Notes: generated by a model not told the origin, from the letters alone. Positions 1 to 11,402 are shown, counted from the first letter of the stretch. The stretch is 64,000 nt of DNA from Micropterix aruncella (GCA_944548615.1 OX155976.1:5120952-5184951), one strand, 5' to 3'. Numbers and translations: made by a program.

Positions 1-225
1 GCACAAATAATCACCGCGATCATGGCGATCGTCATCACTGTCGGGTGGCTGCTGCCAAACTCTTGAGCAATTATTTATTCGCTGTGGAACCCTAATCCGA
101 TCGCTGATGCGGTCTGTTTTATATCACGGGTACCTAATGATTCCGTGCAGCTTGGGTGGGAGTAGCCTTTTTTGTATTACCTTGGGTAGCTAATGGTTCT
201 CGTGCTGTTAACTCTTTGGGGATCA
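1..225. other. Unassigned edge sequence with a short repeat fragment
   Basis: No coding signal is visible. Bases about 126-170 match, in inverted orientation, bases about 5718-5765, and resemble the left ends of the divergent R-like repeats near 42.3 kb and 55.7 kb (shared core GTGCAGCTTGGG). This is probably a truncated repeat end. Confidence 0.4.
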
Positions 226-239
226 TAAGATTAAAAAAG

Positions 240-1024
240 ACAAAGATAAAAAGTATTTATTTCCAATACAACCATACAATTGTGTAGGAATGACAGTAAT
301 TAATCTTAAACTAGTTACTCAATTTAGACAAGAGATGATATACAATATATAGCTTTAAACTTACCACTGTACAAAAACAAAGACTATATGATAACAGTTT
401 ACAACAAAACAATTAACGGTAAAAAATATGTATTAGATTAAATGGGTAGATACGATGCTATGTATTTTCAAAATATTTTAAAAAGTCGTTATGAGCATAC
501 ATGTTGATTTTAAGCAGATAGACTCGGATGGATCTCTTAAAAATATCGATGTTTTTAATTGCTTTTAATCTTTCGGGCAATTTATTGAAAAGATTGAGGC
601 CTAAGTATCGACTAGTCGCCTGGAACTTGGCAGTACGTGCTACGAACGGTTGGAGATACAGGGTTTTATTCCTCGTGTCATGCCGATGTACTTCCTCCTG
701 GGATATGGCCGAGCTCTTATTGCAATAGAATTCGCAAAGAGCTTCTTGAGCAAAAATCGCATATACGGTCAATATCCCTAGTTTTTGGAAGTGTTCACGA
801 CATGACTGCCATGGACCAATACCTACTATCGCACGTATGGCTCTTTTCTGGAGAGTGAATACACTGTTGATGTGCGCTGCATTACCCCATAAAAGAATAC
901 CATAGCGCAGGTGTGACTTAACTAGCGCGTAATAGGCCGATATTACTTCAGTTCTCTCCAAACAACTTCTGATGCGTAATAGAGCATAATAAGCTTTGCC
1001 ATAGAGCAGTTTTTCAAACAGTAG
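240..1024 (-). pseudogene. LINE (Jockey/CR1-group) reverse transcriptase C-terminal fragment, copy A
   Basis: The minus strand encodes about 190 residues of the region following the RT domain of a non-LTR retrotransposon, with the typical motifs YYALVKSHLRYGILLWGN, LQKRAIRAI and FNKLPERLKAIKNIDIFKRS. The frame is open to a stop at 458 and is followed by a roughly 200-bp AT-rich 3' UTR. Nothing of the endonuclease or the RT catalytic core is present, so this is a 5'-truncated dead copy, as usual for target-primed insertions. A second copy, also on the minus strand, lies at 50.9-51.7 kb and is cut off a little earlier. The open frame extends into a hairpin at 1025-1060 that is not part of the element. 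Confidence 0.85.
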
Positions 1025-1062
1025 GTCTCTTCGCGACCCCCCAGTAGGTCGCGAAGAGACTC
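1022..1062. repeat. Short perfect hairpin at a LINE 5' truncation point
   Basis: GTCTCTTCGCGACC (1025-1038) and its exact reverse complement (1047-1060) flank an 8-base loop. It sits exactly where LINE homology ends and could be a fold-back artefact of the truncation event. Confidence 0.6.
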
Positions 1063-1137
1063 CCATGGGGTCGCAGGCTGTCTAAAATAAAAATCGGAAT
1101 AATTCCAAAATCTTTATTAAATACGTATTTTTTTAAT

Positions 1138-1262
1138 TTATTATAATCGAGTAATGGAGTTTCAACAAAATTCCTTGTTATTCAACAAAATAACGATTGA
1201 AATATCGTTATTCCTTATAAAACAACATGGTAATGTAAGAATCATTGCAATATTTTTCTCAA
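1138..1262 (-). repeat. Interspersed repeat fragment, inverted partner of 9493-9604
   Basis: The reverse complement aligns with 9493-9604 over about 110 bp, sharing blocks such as AAGGAATTTTGTTGAA and ACTCGATTATA. It is non-coding and the family is not recognised. Confidence 0.55.
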
Positions 1263-1521
1263 TGTACCGGTTCCATACAACTAATTAAACGGCTTCGCCC
1301 CGTGATCTTTTAAAGATTTTCAAATTCTCATTTTTTGTTCCAGGTCAGTGCCGGGCGACGATGCCACCGATATTCCGCAGATGACCACATGAACGAAGGT
1401 AGATCCTCAACATTATAATATAAATATTTTGTACGTTTCGACTTCAATGTTTCGACTTGTATTTTTCCGCGTTCGGCGTTCAATAATCAAAAATTTTTAC
1501 AAAAAAAACAGACCTATTTTT

Positions 1522-2054
1522 TTATAAGTGCAGCAGCCATGTCATGGTGAAACTTAGAACTGGCTATTATAATTAATTGCGTATACAAAATTTCGTGTTG
1601 AGGACCGTTGAGGAGTCCCCTCGTCGGTAGCCAACCCTGGGTGCAGCAGCCATGTCATGGTGAAACTTAAAACGGGCGATCATGACTGAATGCGTTTACA
1701 AAAATTCGTGTCTGTGCTGTTGACCGTTGATGAGTTCTTTCGTCGGGAGCCAACCCTGGGTATAGAATCAGATCATGCTCACCATAAAAAATACATTGTC
1801 ATCCGAAGTGAACATACATATACATTTTCAACTTCATATGATAATATTTAAGGAGTTCCCTCATTTCCTCATGGATCGCATTATCAGAATAGGATTTTGA
1901 TAAAAATGGAATCAACCTGGAAGTATATCCTTTCAAATAAAAAAAGAATTTTCTAAATCGGTTCATAAATGACGGAGTTCTAAGGTAACATACATTAAAA
2001 AAAATACAACCGACTTGATAACCTCCTCCTTTTTTTTGAAGTCGGGTAAAAAGA
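1522..2054 (+). mobile_element. Family T element, copy 1: internally tandem repeat element
   Basis: It contains two tandem subunits of about 112 bp starting at 1530 and 1642 (core GCAGCAGCCATGTCATGG), then a unique part and a right end GAAGTCGGGTAAAAA. Copies 2 (20.0-20.5 kb) and 3 (48.2-48.7 kb) share this plan. Copy 3 starts with AAAAACCGACTCC, the inverse of the right end of copies 1 and 2, so the full element probably has short terminal inverted repeats of the form AAAAACCGACTTC. No protein is encoded; a non-autonomous DNA element is the likeliest reading. Confidence 0.6.
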
Positions 2055-3000
2055 ACGAGCGTCGCGATTTTCGCGTTCCAAATTCATATGATTTGTCAGT
2101 TTTAACTTCAAAACGATTGAGCGCCGCGATAGTCCTCGATAGTTCCAAATTCAAAATTTAAGTCGTGAGAAGCGCGAGCAAATGCCACGCTACAATTTCA
2201 AGAACTTACTAATGTTTTGACATATTACGCGCTTTACGTTCAAGATGAAAATTTAACAAAATACATTTCTTTCGTGGTGGACGCTAATCGTTCGTTTGAT
2301 AACGTGTCCGGACAGGTTAGGACACCAAAAGTATGCGGTCTGGATCGCCATGTCGTTCGCTTCTTGTATGTAGGTCCTGGTGTATGCAGGGGGTCGATAA
2401 CTGCTAGTCATCGACAATCACAGTCACAGCCACAGTCGCATATTGGATTCTATGTGTAGCCCCAGCTGACGAGACTGACACGTCCTCTTGTCACACCCAC
2501 CCTCAATCTGTTGAGACTGCGCCAGGTGTGCCTTAACATCCTCGCCAAGTAAAACCCTCCATTGAGTGATTCGTTTCAAAGATTGACTGCCGGCGGTTGT
2601 TTGCGGCTCGAGAATGACTTTCGCGAGTTAAGGTGATTGTGGTGTAGTTCTTGTCCGTGCAGAGGGTGTCTAAGGTCCTCTATCACCTTGAGGCGTTTAG
2701 AATCAGCCAGGACACCACGACGTATTGCAGGGGAGCGAAACCGATGAGCGGATAGAGCATTTCGACGAGAGTAGATTTGAGGTAGCCGGAGACGATTCTC
2801 GCAGCATCGTTTCCAGCAATGTCGACCATTTTTGCGTTGATCCACTCCACACTGGAGCTGCTTATTCCGCTGCGGAGATGCTTACGGCCAGAGTTAAGGT
2901 TCTTAGTGTAGCTGGGTTGGATTCCCATGTAATCTCAGTACTAATAGGGAAACTATTTCTGACGATGCTATTTCTGGTTCGTGATTAATTGTTTTGCCCC
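2055..3000. other. Unassigned region
   Basis: Short open frames occur on both strands (up to 89 codons) but none shows a recognisable domain, start context or splice pattern. The first 100 bp contains an imperfect duplication ending in TTCCAAATTCA. I see nothing else I can support. Confidence 0.4.
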
Positions 3001-3004
3001 TAAA

Positions 3005-3750
3005 GCGATGTTGATTTGTTTCTTTCGTTGTTTTATTGGAGGTTGAGCAAGTGCGTTCACTGTGATGATTATCTTGTCTTGTACCGCAGATGCACTTGTA
3101 ACGTAGTATGATATACTTGTACTGTAGCTTTACTGAAATGTTTTCTGAAGCATCTTGCAGTTTGAGCGTTATGCGATTAATGGTTGCGCTCCTAACGCGA
3201 TATATTTTTCTTTATTTCATTGTTTTATTGGAGTTTGAGCAAGTGTGTTCACCGTGATGTTTGAGCAAGTGTGTTCACTGTGTTCACCTTGTCTTGTACC
3301 GTAGGTTTACTTAAATGTTTTCTAAAGCATCTTGTAGTTTGAGCCTTACGTAATTAATGGTTGTGCGTCTCACATGATTAAGATTTCTTTCTTCCATTGT
3401 TTAATTGGAGTTTGAGCAAGTGTGCTCACTGCTATGACTACCTTGTACATGTCCTTGTAAAGTAAGTTTTCTTAAATGTTTTCTAAAGCACCTTGCAGTT
3501 TAAACTTTATGTGATTAATGGTTGTGCTCCTAACGCGATGTGGGTTTCTTTCTTTTATTGTTTTATCGGTGTTTGAGCAAGTGTGTTCACTGTGATGCCT
3601 ACCTTGTACATGTACTTGTACAGTAGGTTTACTTAAATGTTTTCTAAATTACCGAGTGGACAAGCATCTTGCAGTTTGATGAACTTCTAGCGCGATGAAT
3701 GTTTCTTTCTTTCATTGTTTCATTGGAGTTTGAGCAGGTGCGTGCACTAT
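3005..3750 (+). repeat. Degenerate long-unit tandem repeat (about 157-192 bp per unit)
   Basis: The block TTTGAGCAAGTGTGTTCACT (or a close variant) recurs near 3043, 3235, 3413, 3573 and 3730, each time preceded by a variant of CATTGTTTTATTGGAG and followed by CTTGTAC and TTAAATGTTTTCTAAA. The spacings are 192, 178, 160 and 157 bp. One unit has an extra internal duplication near 3260. It is non-coding. Confidence 0.75.
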
Positions 3751-4095
3751 GATGATATGAATGTATTGGTATATTTTATTATTCATGCCGCCGAGGCGTT
3801 ACTTTCTTTATTTGGTTAGAGTTGATTGCAATTGCACATGCGTCCTTGTGTGCGCGCTGCACATTTATATGCTAATCCGGTTCCGATCTGGCTTTTATAA
3901 GTATTCCGCACGCGACCCACATACTCGCTCTTCGCCACACACTACTATAAATCTACTCTAACCCTAAAATACATAAGACAAATAAACTAGGGCACACTTA
4001 AACCATAGTAAAATAACATCAGTAGGACATCTCGAGACCGTTTTCGAAGTAAGTACCTACGCTTCGCCGAACCATCAGGGTTTTTTTTTATTTGT
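3751..4095. other. Unassigned region
   Basis: No supported gene or repeat is seen; a T-run lies near 4080. Confidence 0.4.
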
Positions 4096-4097
4096 TT

Positions 4098-4760
4098 AGT
4101 GGGGCTTTTCTAGGGTCTTTATGAGCCTTGTAACACTGCGACCATTGCTGATCTATAGTGTTCGCCACCTACAGCCTCCTGTCATTTAAGAACCGCAGCA
4201 GGCTTTTGGCGCCAGATTGTTTTACCTCCTCAGGTTGGAGGTAGTGACCACCCAAGTGGGTGTATCTTTTACGCATCAGCGGGCCACACTCGCACACGAG
4301 GTGCTGGGGAGTTTCCTCTGCCCCTTGGCAGAACCTGCACATTTTTGTGTCTCTGAGCTTGAGGTTGAACATGTGTTTGTTCAGGCCACATTGCCCCGTG
4401 AGCGCCCTCACCAGTATGCGTAGATTGTTCCTATTTAGCGACAAGGCCTCGCGGGCCGTCTTACGGTCGTAAGCCCTAATTAGCGCTTTGGAATGATTCA
4501 ACCCTGGCGTGTTGTTCCAGTGGTTGACGGAGTGTTCTAAACACATTTGTTTGAGCATTAGGTTTGCAAGGCTTTTTGGTACACCACACAAGGTTCAGGG
4601 CCGTATAACGTTCCCTTTGCTCCCGTCTTAGCAAGTTCGTCGGCTTTTTCATTTCCCTCGATTCCTGCATGGCCACCCATCTTAGAATTACCCTGTTCTT
4701 TTCGCCCAGGAAATTCAATAGTGATATGCATTTTGCACTAGCTTTGAATTAATGGTATTC
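4098..4760 (-). pseudogene. LINE RNase H / C-terminal fragment, copy 1
   Basis: The minus strand carries the end of a non-LTR retrotransposon polyprotein. Upstream (about 4715-4600) it shows a frameshifted RNase H signature (NRVILRWV, then remnants of the GNE-AD-LAR block). The downstream frame (4591-4169) ends in a zinc-knuckle-like tail, CRFCQGAEETPQHLVCECGP, followed by LRFLNDRRL and a stop. The 3' UTR runs to about 4098. A second copy on the same strand begins at 63,715 and is cut by the window end. RNase H domains occur in I, R1 and some Jockey-like LINEs, so this family differs from the EN-RT LINE at 37-40 kb. Confidence 0.8.
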
Positions 4761-5714
4761 GAGGCTAGTGCCATAAGAGCTGCTTTGCTATCCGAGTGGA
4801 TATGGATACGAACCACCAGGGTCGCCACAACAAATACACAATTGACAAGTTGTGATCCCATCAAAGCAGAAATGCAATTCTTTATAATTATTATGTACGT
4901 TTATGTATTTTTCGTTTATAGATCAAGAGTCGGTTCCCATAATTGTACTGTAACAATATATGAGTTAGTGCTGACTTGCTGTGTGCTGAGTGCTGACTGC
5001 AACGACTTGGAGTCTAGTGTGAGAGTGGCCACCCTTCACTAGACTCCAATTGATTGTGAGCGAAGAGTGGTTCTCATCAAGTTGTTTTCTCCGTTATTGA
5101 AAGTCGTTGCAGTTGAAGTTGAAGTGTTTATTCAGAAGGTCGGTAGTAGGTTGCCAGTTCGTAACGCCTTGGTCGGTATTTCGCCGGTGTGTAGGTAGTG
5201 TGGGCGCGAGGTGAAGTCGTGGTTGTGTGTCCGAAGTGTGAAGCGCCGCGATAGATTCGAAGATAATGATGATCGCGTATACTATGCGTAGGTTGGTTGA
5301 CTCGAAGGTAATGAAAAGCGCGAGTACTTGCAGATGGGCGGTTACTGTCCGCCAGGGAATGATATGATGTTTAGTCGCGGTAACTGCCCAACAAGGGAAT
5401 GATAATGATCGATCGAAATGTACTGCGTTTTATATGGTATGCAGTGACGCAATAGTTATAAGTGGGGTGAGAAATGAGCGTGTTAATTCGTATCGATCAG
5501 GAGAAATGACATTAGTCATCGTTTGACTGTGCTAAAATGCCGAATTTAGTTGGAAATCAATTGCACTGGCTCGTGTATATTCGAGCGAATTTGCGGTTTC
5601 GATTCTGTAGAAATTACTTTTTTGTTGTGGGTATGTTGGACTGAGGCTCCAACAACTCTCTTCGAGGAGATTACAAAATAGGAGTTGAACCGTGATTTGG
5701 GCAAGCCAGATGAC
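4761..5714. other. Unassigned region with small inverted and direct repeats
   Basis: A hairpin GGAGTCTAGTG / CACTAGACTCC lies at about 5009-5047, with a second pair (CAACGACTT / AAGTCGTTG) further out. Between about 5333 and 5405 a short unit is duplicated (GCGGTTACTGTCCGCC...GGGAATGAT and GCGGTAACTGCCC...GGGAATGAT). The GC-rich, ATG-poor character could be a 5' UTR or LTR-like regulatory fragment, but nothing proves it. Confidence 0.35.
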
Positions 5715-5850
5715 ATAGAGTTTGGCTAAGACCACCCAAGCTGCACGGAACTATTAGGAACCCCCCTAATTATATACAGTTGGGCGGTGTCGAATAGAAC
5801 GGGCGAACCCGTCACCTCAGGGTGGTATAACGATATGTGATCGTCCTTTC
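5715..5850 (-). repeat. Family R-related fragments
   Basis: Two short pieces are present: 5718-5765 matches 126-170 in inverse orientation, and 5788-5845 matches the 3' end of family R read on the opposite strand (CGGGCGAACCCGTCACCTCA). The roughly 600 bp normally separating such ends is missing. Confidence 0.55.
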
Positions 5851-6490
5851 AATTAAATACAGTGTTATCTGAATTTAACACGAGCTTATTGCTATTAAAT
5901 CAAGTGATTATCTATACTAATATTATAAAGAGGTAAAGTTTGTGACGTTGTAGGAAGTAATCTCAGGAGCTACTGAACCGATTTTGAAAATTCTTGTACC
6001 AATATAAAGCCACGTTATTTGTGAGTGTCATAGGCTATATATTAATCCGAAAAATGAAAATGCTTTTTCGTGGTAGTCGGATTTGCAAAGTAAGTGGAAG
6101 AATAAGCGGTCGAACGAAAACGTTTCTAACTAACGCTGCCTTAACGATGAGAGATATATGATTAAGTTCTAGAGAAAAGTTGTAGAGCTTGATAATGCCT
6201 ACAAAAAAGTCAGCGGCGGCATCATGCCTAACTTTTATATTTAGGTCACAAAAAGTAGTATTTTATATTAGAAAAATAATTTTAATCGTTAGGTCATGTT
6301 TATTGGTCATATTATCAACAATTATGAATTCTTATCAAAATAAGTAAATTTATCGTCTTAAGTGTTTAAAACAAAAAACTTTTCCCTTTTACTACATATA
6401 ATTTCCCTTTTACTGCATAAATAGTTAAAGAGATAATACGCTCACAAACTTACAAATAACGGTATTATAGTCAAATTGGCATGCAAATAC

Positions 6491-8351
6491 TTTATTTTAT
6501 TTTATTTTATTTTATAAAATTATCCAATACAATACAATTGATTTTGCGAAGCAGATAAGATTACATTTGTGTGGATTTTATCACCCCACTAGATTGTATA
6601 TCTGTTCTGGGGTGATAGTATTTAAGACTTCGCTTTAATCATAGTGACTTCACTTTTTTTTTTTTTTTTCTCATTCATTCCGATTGCTCATTCATTCTTT
6701 TAAATTTTTAGGGTAATATAAATATATAAATGTGTATATAAATAAAGAACTAATATTAAATAAAGAAAATGAAAATATTTAAGTTTATAGTTAAGTAAAA
6801 TAAATAAATATATAGATTGATATATAACTAAATTGACCAATAAATTAAGTAGTCTAAAAAGGTTTCTTACTATGCACATATAAAATTGTGAATTTAATTA
6901 ATTAATATAATATTATCATTTTTTTTTAAACATAATCAACCGAAATATATTTCTTATCAAGTATCAGGTGACAGATATAGACCGAAGCTTGATCCCTCAA
7001 ATTATCGACCGATATCAGTACCCGATGTTTTAGCAAAAATTTTGGAAAAAATAGTATTTACACAACTCTGTAATCATCTAGAAACCAATCACATGTCATC
7101 CGAAAACCAATACGGCTTCAGATCCAAAATGGGAACACAAGATGCAGTACTAAAAATGTCGGAGCATATCACTAGGTATGTCGACGCCAACAAAAAGTGT
7201 ATTACTGTACTTCCTGACCCCGCGCAAGCCCCCGACACAGTATCCCATGAAATGCTCCTAATGAAACTTGGGAAATATGGTATTACGGGTATCGAACTAA
7301 ACTGGTTTCGCAGCTGTATTGGATCCCGAAAACAGCGTACCCGGGCAGGCGATTCACCCAGTAATAGTCTCCACAATAATCATGGGGTCCCACAAGGAAG
7401 CACTCCTGGACCGACTCCCCTCTCATTCTACACAAATGGGCTTTGTGAAATGGACGTTGGTGCAGATATACTATCCTACGCCGACGATACTGCCCTCATA
7501 CTCGAATTGAATAGTTGGGAAAGTGCATACAATAAGGCAGCTGCCGCGATGAAAAGTGTCAAGGGCTGGCCTGACCACAATCTGTCAACGCCGAACGTGG
7601 ATAAAACTAAGCTTGTAGACTTCAGCATAGATGCTCATCAGCAACCTCCACAAAATTATAACCTAGTCCTACACGAAAGCGACAGTCTTGATTGTAACTG
7701 TGCACAAATTGAGCGTGTGCATTTTGTAAAGTGGCTAGGTGTTCATATCTATAAACATCTCCGGTGGCAAATACATATCGAAAAGGTCGCCGAAAAAGTC
7801 CGTAAACTAATATATATCTTCAGGAGTATCAGAAATGTTCCTGATATGAAAACTATGAGATCCATACATTATGCTTTGGCACAGTCACTGATGATACATG
7901 GCAATATCGAACTGGGGCGGCGCGGCCATACTGCACATAGACCCACCAATAAAAGCTCAAAAAGGTAAATAGATAAATAAATAGATATGTCAAATATGGC
8001 CTAGGTCAGGATGTGAGTCACCATTTCTTCACACAGGCTTCTACCTTTCGCCATGAGCCACTTAAAAATATATTTCTTCAGAGTCAATTTACTAATTGAA
8101 CTCTGCACTTTAGCCTTCCCCAAGGAGGAGCAGAAGGAATCATAAGGACGCGGTGCCAGAACGCGTAATGCCTCTGTGCAAATCTCGTATTCACTCGCTG
8201 GTGGGATTGTTTTTTTTTTATTTCGGGTGTCATATGAGTGGTTTAGCAAAGAATGACGGTCAGTGCAGCTATGGAAATGCGTAACAATATTTCTCACGTA
8301 TAACTGTCTCACATCCAAGACGTCGAATGCCCTAAAAAGCTCATCATACAT
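6491..8351. mobile_element. LINE insertion inside the Helitron, with two oppositely oriented parts
   Basis: Bases 6491-6960 are AT-rich (TTTTA repeats, T-tract at 6655). The rest holds a plus-strand RT part and a minus-strand C-terminal part of the same LINE family as the copy at 37-40 kb. Comparison with that copy shows the plus part stopping just after its AQK motif and the minus part resuming about 16 residues later, but inverted. A tetranucleotide-like A/T tail (about 7966-7987) lies at the junction. Internal inversion at or after insertion is the simplest explanation. Confidence 0.65.
6985..7968 (+). pseudogene. LINE reverse transcriptase fragment
   Basis: It encodes about 325 residues of the RT domain: SNYRPIS-like motif, then NQYGFRSKMGTQDAV, a degenerate catalytic box A (DPAQAPDTVSHE in place of the usual DLAKAFDTVSHE), HGVPQGS, and the catalytic YADDTA. 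It closely parallels residues of the RT in the LINE at 38.2-39.9 kb. The end is frameshifted (the expected WGG block is out of frame near 7915) and the C-terminus is missing. It is a pseudogene. Confidence 0.85.
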
Positions 8352-8360
8352 GATACATAT
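8001..8360 (-). pseudogene. LINE post-RT C-terminal fragment (inverted)
   Basis: The minus strand encodes DELFRAFDVLDVRQLYVRN, then HSYDTRNK and LKKYIFKWLMAKG before a stop at 8001. It matches the last about 115 residues of the LINE at 39.6-39.95 kb (DLFKEYNVLDTKQLYLK, FKRLLTKWLIKEG). Its 5' boundary coincides with the point where Helitron sequence resumes. Confidence 0.8.
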
Positions 8361-8493
8361 GCAGTAAAAATATAACCATTCTTTTGGCAGTCAGGAAATA
8401 AATTATAGCAATCAGTACTAACCGAACCACACTCAAAATTTCATCACAGGTAAAAAGTTTTACCGCCCAACGAAGTGGGCACGGGTCAGCTAG

Positions 8494-9072
8494 TTCTCTT
8501 TAAAACAGTATTGGCTTTCGTTTGTATTGCTATCAATATTGGTCGTCTATCTAGTAGTATCTACTGTAGTGTGATTTCTATTTACTCTAGTGAAACGTAA
8601 CGTTTCCTTCGATTCGAATGTATAAAAAACGAAACATTGAATAAAATATCAACCGCTAAACGATAAAAGGAGTTTTATTAATTTTATTTCAAAATAAAAT
8701 ATGTACGGGTTAACGCGCATCCAAGAATACACGCTGGATGACCGACTAACTCACTTTTAACGTTGTAAGCCTGTATTAGGAAGACCCACCGAGACAAGAC
8801 CTCGCTAGCTTGTTTCGCTTTATCGAAATGTCATCATCATCATAAGAGTGCCGTCTACTTTAACTGGAGGATGGCAACCAACAGTAACTCACTCTCTAAC
8901 AGTGAAAATTTGACAGTTAGCAATCAATTTTGAGTATGCATTTATTATCAAGTATGCATTTAAATAATAATAAAAATATGAATCGTTTAGCGAATTTCTT
9001 AGCCTGTCGTACGTAGGTACTATGATGAGAAATTTCAATATTTAAAATCGAAGACTATCGCGGTTGTTTGAC
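8494..9072. other. Unassigned AT-rich region
   Basis: No open frame or repeat copy that I can support. Confidence 0.4.
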
Positions 9073-9267
9073 ATTATAAATAGGATAGAAAACGAATTTA
9101 CCGCGTGAAATTTGTAGGACCCGACGTTTCTGTGACGTTGCAGCCGCCGTTGTCTAGGGTAGACATCGTTGTCCAGTCTACCCTAGACAACGGCGGCTGC
9201 AACGTCACCGAAACGTCGGGTCCTACAAATTTCACGCGGTAAATTCGTTTTCTATCCTATTTATAAT
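9073..9267. repeat. Long near-perfect hairpin: two 92-bp arms, 11-base loop
   Basis: Bases 9073-9164 are the reverse complement of 9176-9267 with a single mismatch noticed, around loop ATCGTTGTCCA. The arms include GACGTTTC, CAACGGCGGCTGCAACGTC and TTTCACGCGG. Degenerate single-arm relatives occur at about 44.13 kb and 50.75 kb. It may be a foldback transposon or a recent inverted duplication; transcripts would form a stable double-stranded RNA. Confidence 0.85.
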
Positions 9268-9492
9268 ATTTCAATATTTGTTTTTTTATAATAAGAATAC
9301 ATAAAATCTAACGTCATCACTTTTTTTGTAATTTGCAATTTTCTTGCTATCTATCGGAGCAAACGACTCGAAACATAATCGGTAATACGTATCAATAAAT
9401 GATTAAGATGCTATTTAAAAAAATATATATATTTCTACATAAAAGTTCTCCAAAATACCAAAAATGTGTCAGTATCATGAATTGATACACTG

Positions 9493-9604
9493 AGAAATAT
9501 TGGATTGATTCTTACGTAACCATTTGTTAATACGGGTTGATACAGAATATGTTGAATTATAAGGAATTTTGTTGAACTCCAATACTCGATTATATGTAGC
9601 AAAA
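9493..9604 (+). repeat. Interspersed repeat fragment, inverted partner of 1138-1262
   Basis: See the homologous block on the opposite strand near 1.2 kb. It is non-coding and the family is not recognised. Confidence 0.55.
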
Positions 9605-9837
9605 TTTTCCTTGCGGTTGATACGGAAATACTGTTGTTTCAACATGATTCATGTGTCCTACTATAACTGTACGTATACTACTACTGGCTGCCATTTTAGA
9701 ATCGAGATCTCGAGGTCGTAACGTAATTATATAACATTATGTTGTAACGTTACGGCACGATAACTACCGCCACGCCAACATCGTTACGCGTCATCGTAAT
9801 CCGCATGTATGGACTACATGTTATATAAAGGAGTCCG

Positions 9838-10155
9838 AGTTATATAATGGTCACCGTTTTACCGATACGTAAGGGAGAGGACCGCGCAAGCGACCTCGAC
9901 CTCGTAACCAGTCGGGAGATCGGGGTAATCTGGTTGCAACTGGTAGTAAAAGCGCGAGTGTCGGCCCGCTGGGTAACATACCTGGTTATTTCGCGGTAAG
10001 GTGTTGGCCTTTTACGAGCATGTGACATAGCTCGACCTTGGAGTGTTTTCTCCTAAGTCTTCTACGCTCACCTCACGGTGACAGAACGATCAAATTTCGT
10101 TGAAACTTTCGCCCGTTGTAGTCGACAGCTCTAGTTCTGTAGTCGACAGCTCTAT
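9838..10155 (+). mobile_element. Family R retroposon, 5'-truncated copy
   Basis: It carries the 3' half of family R (from the GGGAGAGGACCGCGCAAGCG block onward). The terminal GTAGTCGACAGCTCTA motif is duplicated in tandem at 10,118-10,155, as also seen at 45.9 kb. It is divergent from the other copies. Confidence 0.7.
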
Positions 10156-10204
10156 GCGCTTCTTCAATAGTGACGTTAATCTCGGGTTTCCTGCCCTTGA
10201 GCTG

Positions 10205-10275
10205 CGTCTCGTGTCCCGCGCCCCCGTATCCCGCGCCCCCCTATCCCGCGCCCCCTATCCCGCGTCCCGCGTCCA
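10205..10275 (+). repeat. Short GC-rich minisatellite
   Basis: CCCGCGCCCC(C)TAT-type units of about 15 bp are repeated four to five times, ending in CCCGCGTCCCGCGTCC. Confidence 0.7.
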
Positions 10276-10840
10276 TGCCCGCGTAATCCACGACTCTCGG
10301 ATTACTCTGATCCCCGGGATTTCATTCTGGGATTGGACCTTCCATTCGCATTGACCTTTTCCTGGCATATCCAGTTCGTATGGGGTACGGATAATGTAAC
10401 TACTCGTACACGCGGCTTCGATTACTCTAATCTTCGTTGCCTCTATTTAATTTATTTCTCAACAAAGGGAAAGTAGAATAAAAGAAAAAAAAACGGTGTA
10501 TCAAATATCAATAATAATATGAATTTCACTATGACCACTGAACATGGATATCCTCGGTTTGAGTCGGAATCCCAAATTCAAATAAATTTTAATTTAAAGC
10601 AATGTATTTCCTTTCCAAAATCTTTCATTTAAAAAATATATTCCAAAAGTAAAAATAAATTTATTTGCGCCAGACTGTCACTGTTGAGTATGAGAGAGAT
10701 TCTGTCGTCTCCTGCGTTCGCATGCTGCCCTGATACCTGTATGAACAGTATATCTTTAATGCCGTGTGGAGTTTTGACACGGCAAAAACTTGTTCTTATC
10801 GATCTGCTCTTTTGTCTTCAATATTTCTAAAAAATCGTAT
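10276..10840. other. Unassigned region
   Basis: No supported feature. Confidence 0.4.
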
Positions 10841-11402
10841 GTCACCCCAAGACTTTCCCGGCAAGTAGCCAGGGACTTATTTCATCTGAATAATTATTTC
10901 ATAAAATATGTCAATGAGCAGTTAGCGAAAATTTTTATTAATATGCGACGCAACGCAGTGAAAATTTGAATCCCGAATGTGCGTCATTTCATTCAATTTA
11001 AAAATCAAATTGCAAACGCAGGTCGCCGCGAGCCTTCGAATTTGAATATGAAACGAGCCACGCAAGCGTCGCCGCTTTTCAGGGCCTTACAAATTAATTA
11101 ATATATGGAGTATTAAATAGTATTTCTGTCTCTGGTGAACCGATTTCAATTACAATCTTTTCAACTCTTGCCATGATCAAATGATGCATGCATGCCAAAT
11201 TCAGCCCAATCGAATGAAGCGTTTGGGCTCTATTGTGGAGGAATACACACCGACAGACACACACAGACATACTTCAGTCTGAAAATGGTATTAATCGTCT
11301 CGGAGGGGGTCATAATGTGTATATCTTTCTTCATCTCGAAAAAAAATAAGCGCGTTCACAATAGTTTACTTCGTCGGTTGGTAGGCCGGTAAAGTAAAAA
11401 AT
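10841..11402 (+). mobile_element. Family U interspersed repeat, copy 1
   Basis: It begins GTCACCCCAAGACTTTCCCG and ends with a GGTTGGTAGGCCGGTAAAG block. A middle section contains CTGGTGAACCGATTTCAA, then GAGGAATACACACCGACAG. The same order occurs in copy 3 at 56.5-57.1 kb (minus strand); copy 2 at 11.8 kb is cut short. It is non-coding, about 560 bp, with an A/T-rich tail, so it may be a non-autonomous retroelement. Confidence 0.65.

Larger units (their letters stand above)
5911..8493 (+). mobile_element. Helitron (non-autonomous), interrupted by LINE sequence
   Basis: It starts with TCTATACTAATATTATAAAG and ends with a short hairpin (GCCCAACGAAGTGGGC) followed by CAGCTAG. It is flanked by A on the left and T on the right, the expected Helitron insertion dinucleotide. 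The ends match the intact 747-bp copy on the opposite strand at 49,449-50,195, which lets the internal LINE insertion be delimited: Helitron sequence breaks near 6490 and resumes near 8352. No Rep/helicase is encoded. Apart from the insert, this copy is about 720 bp. Confidence 0.85.
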
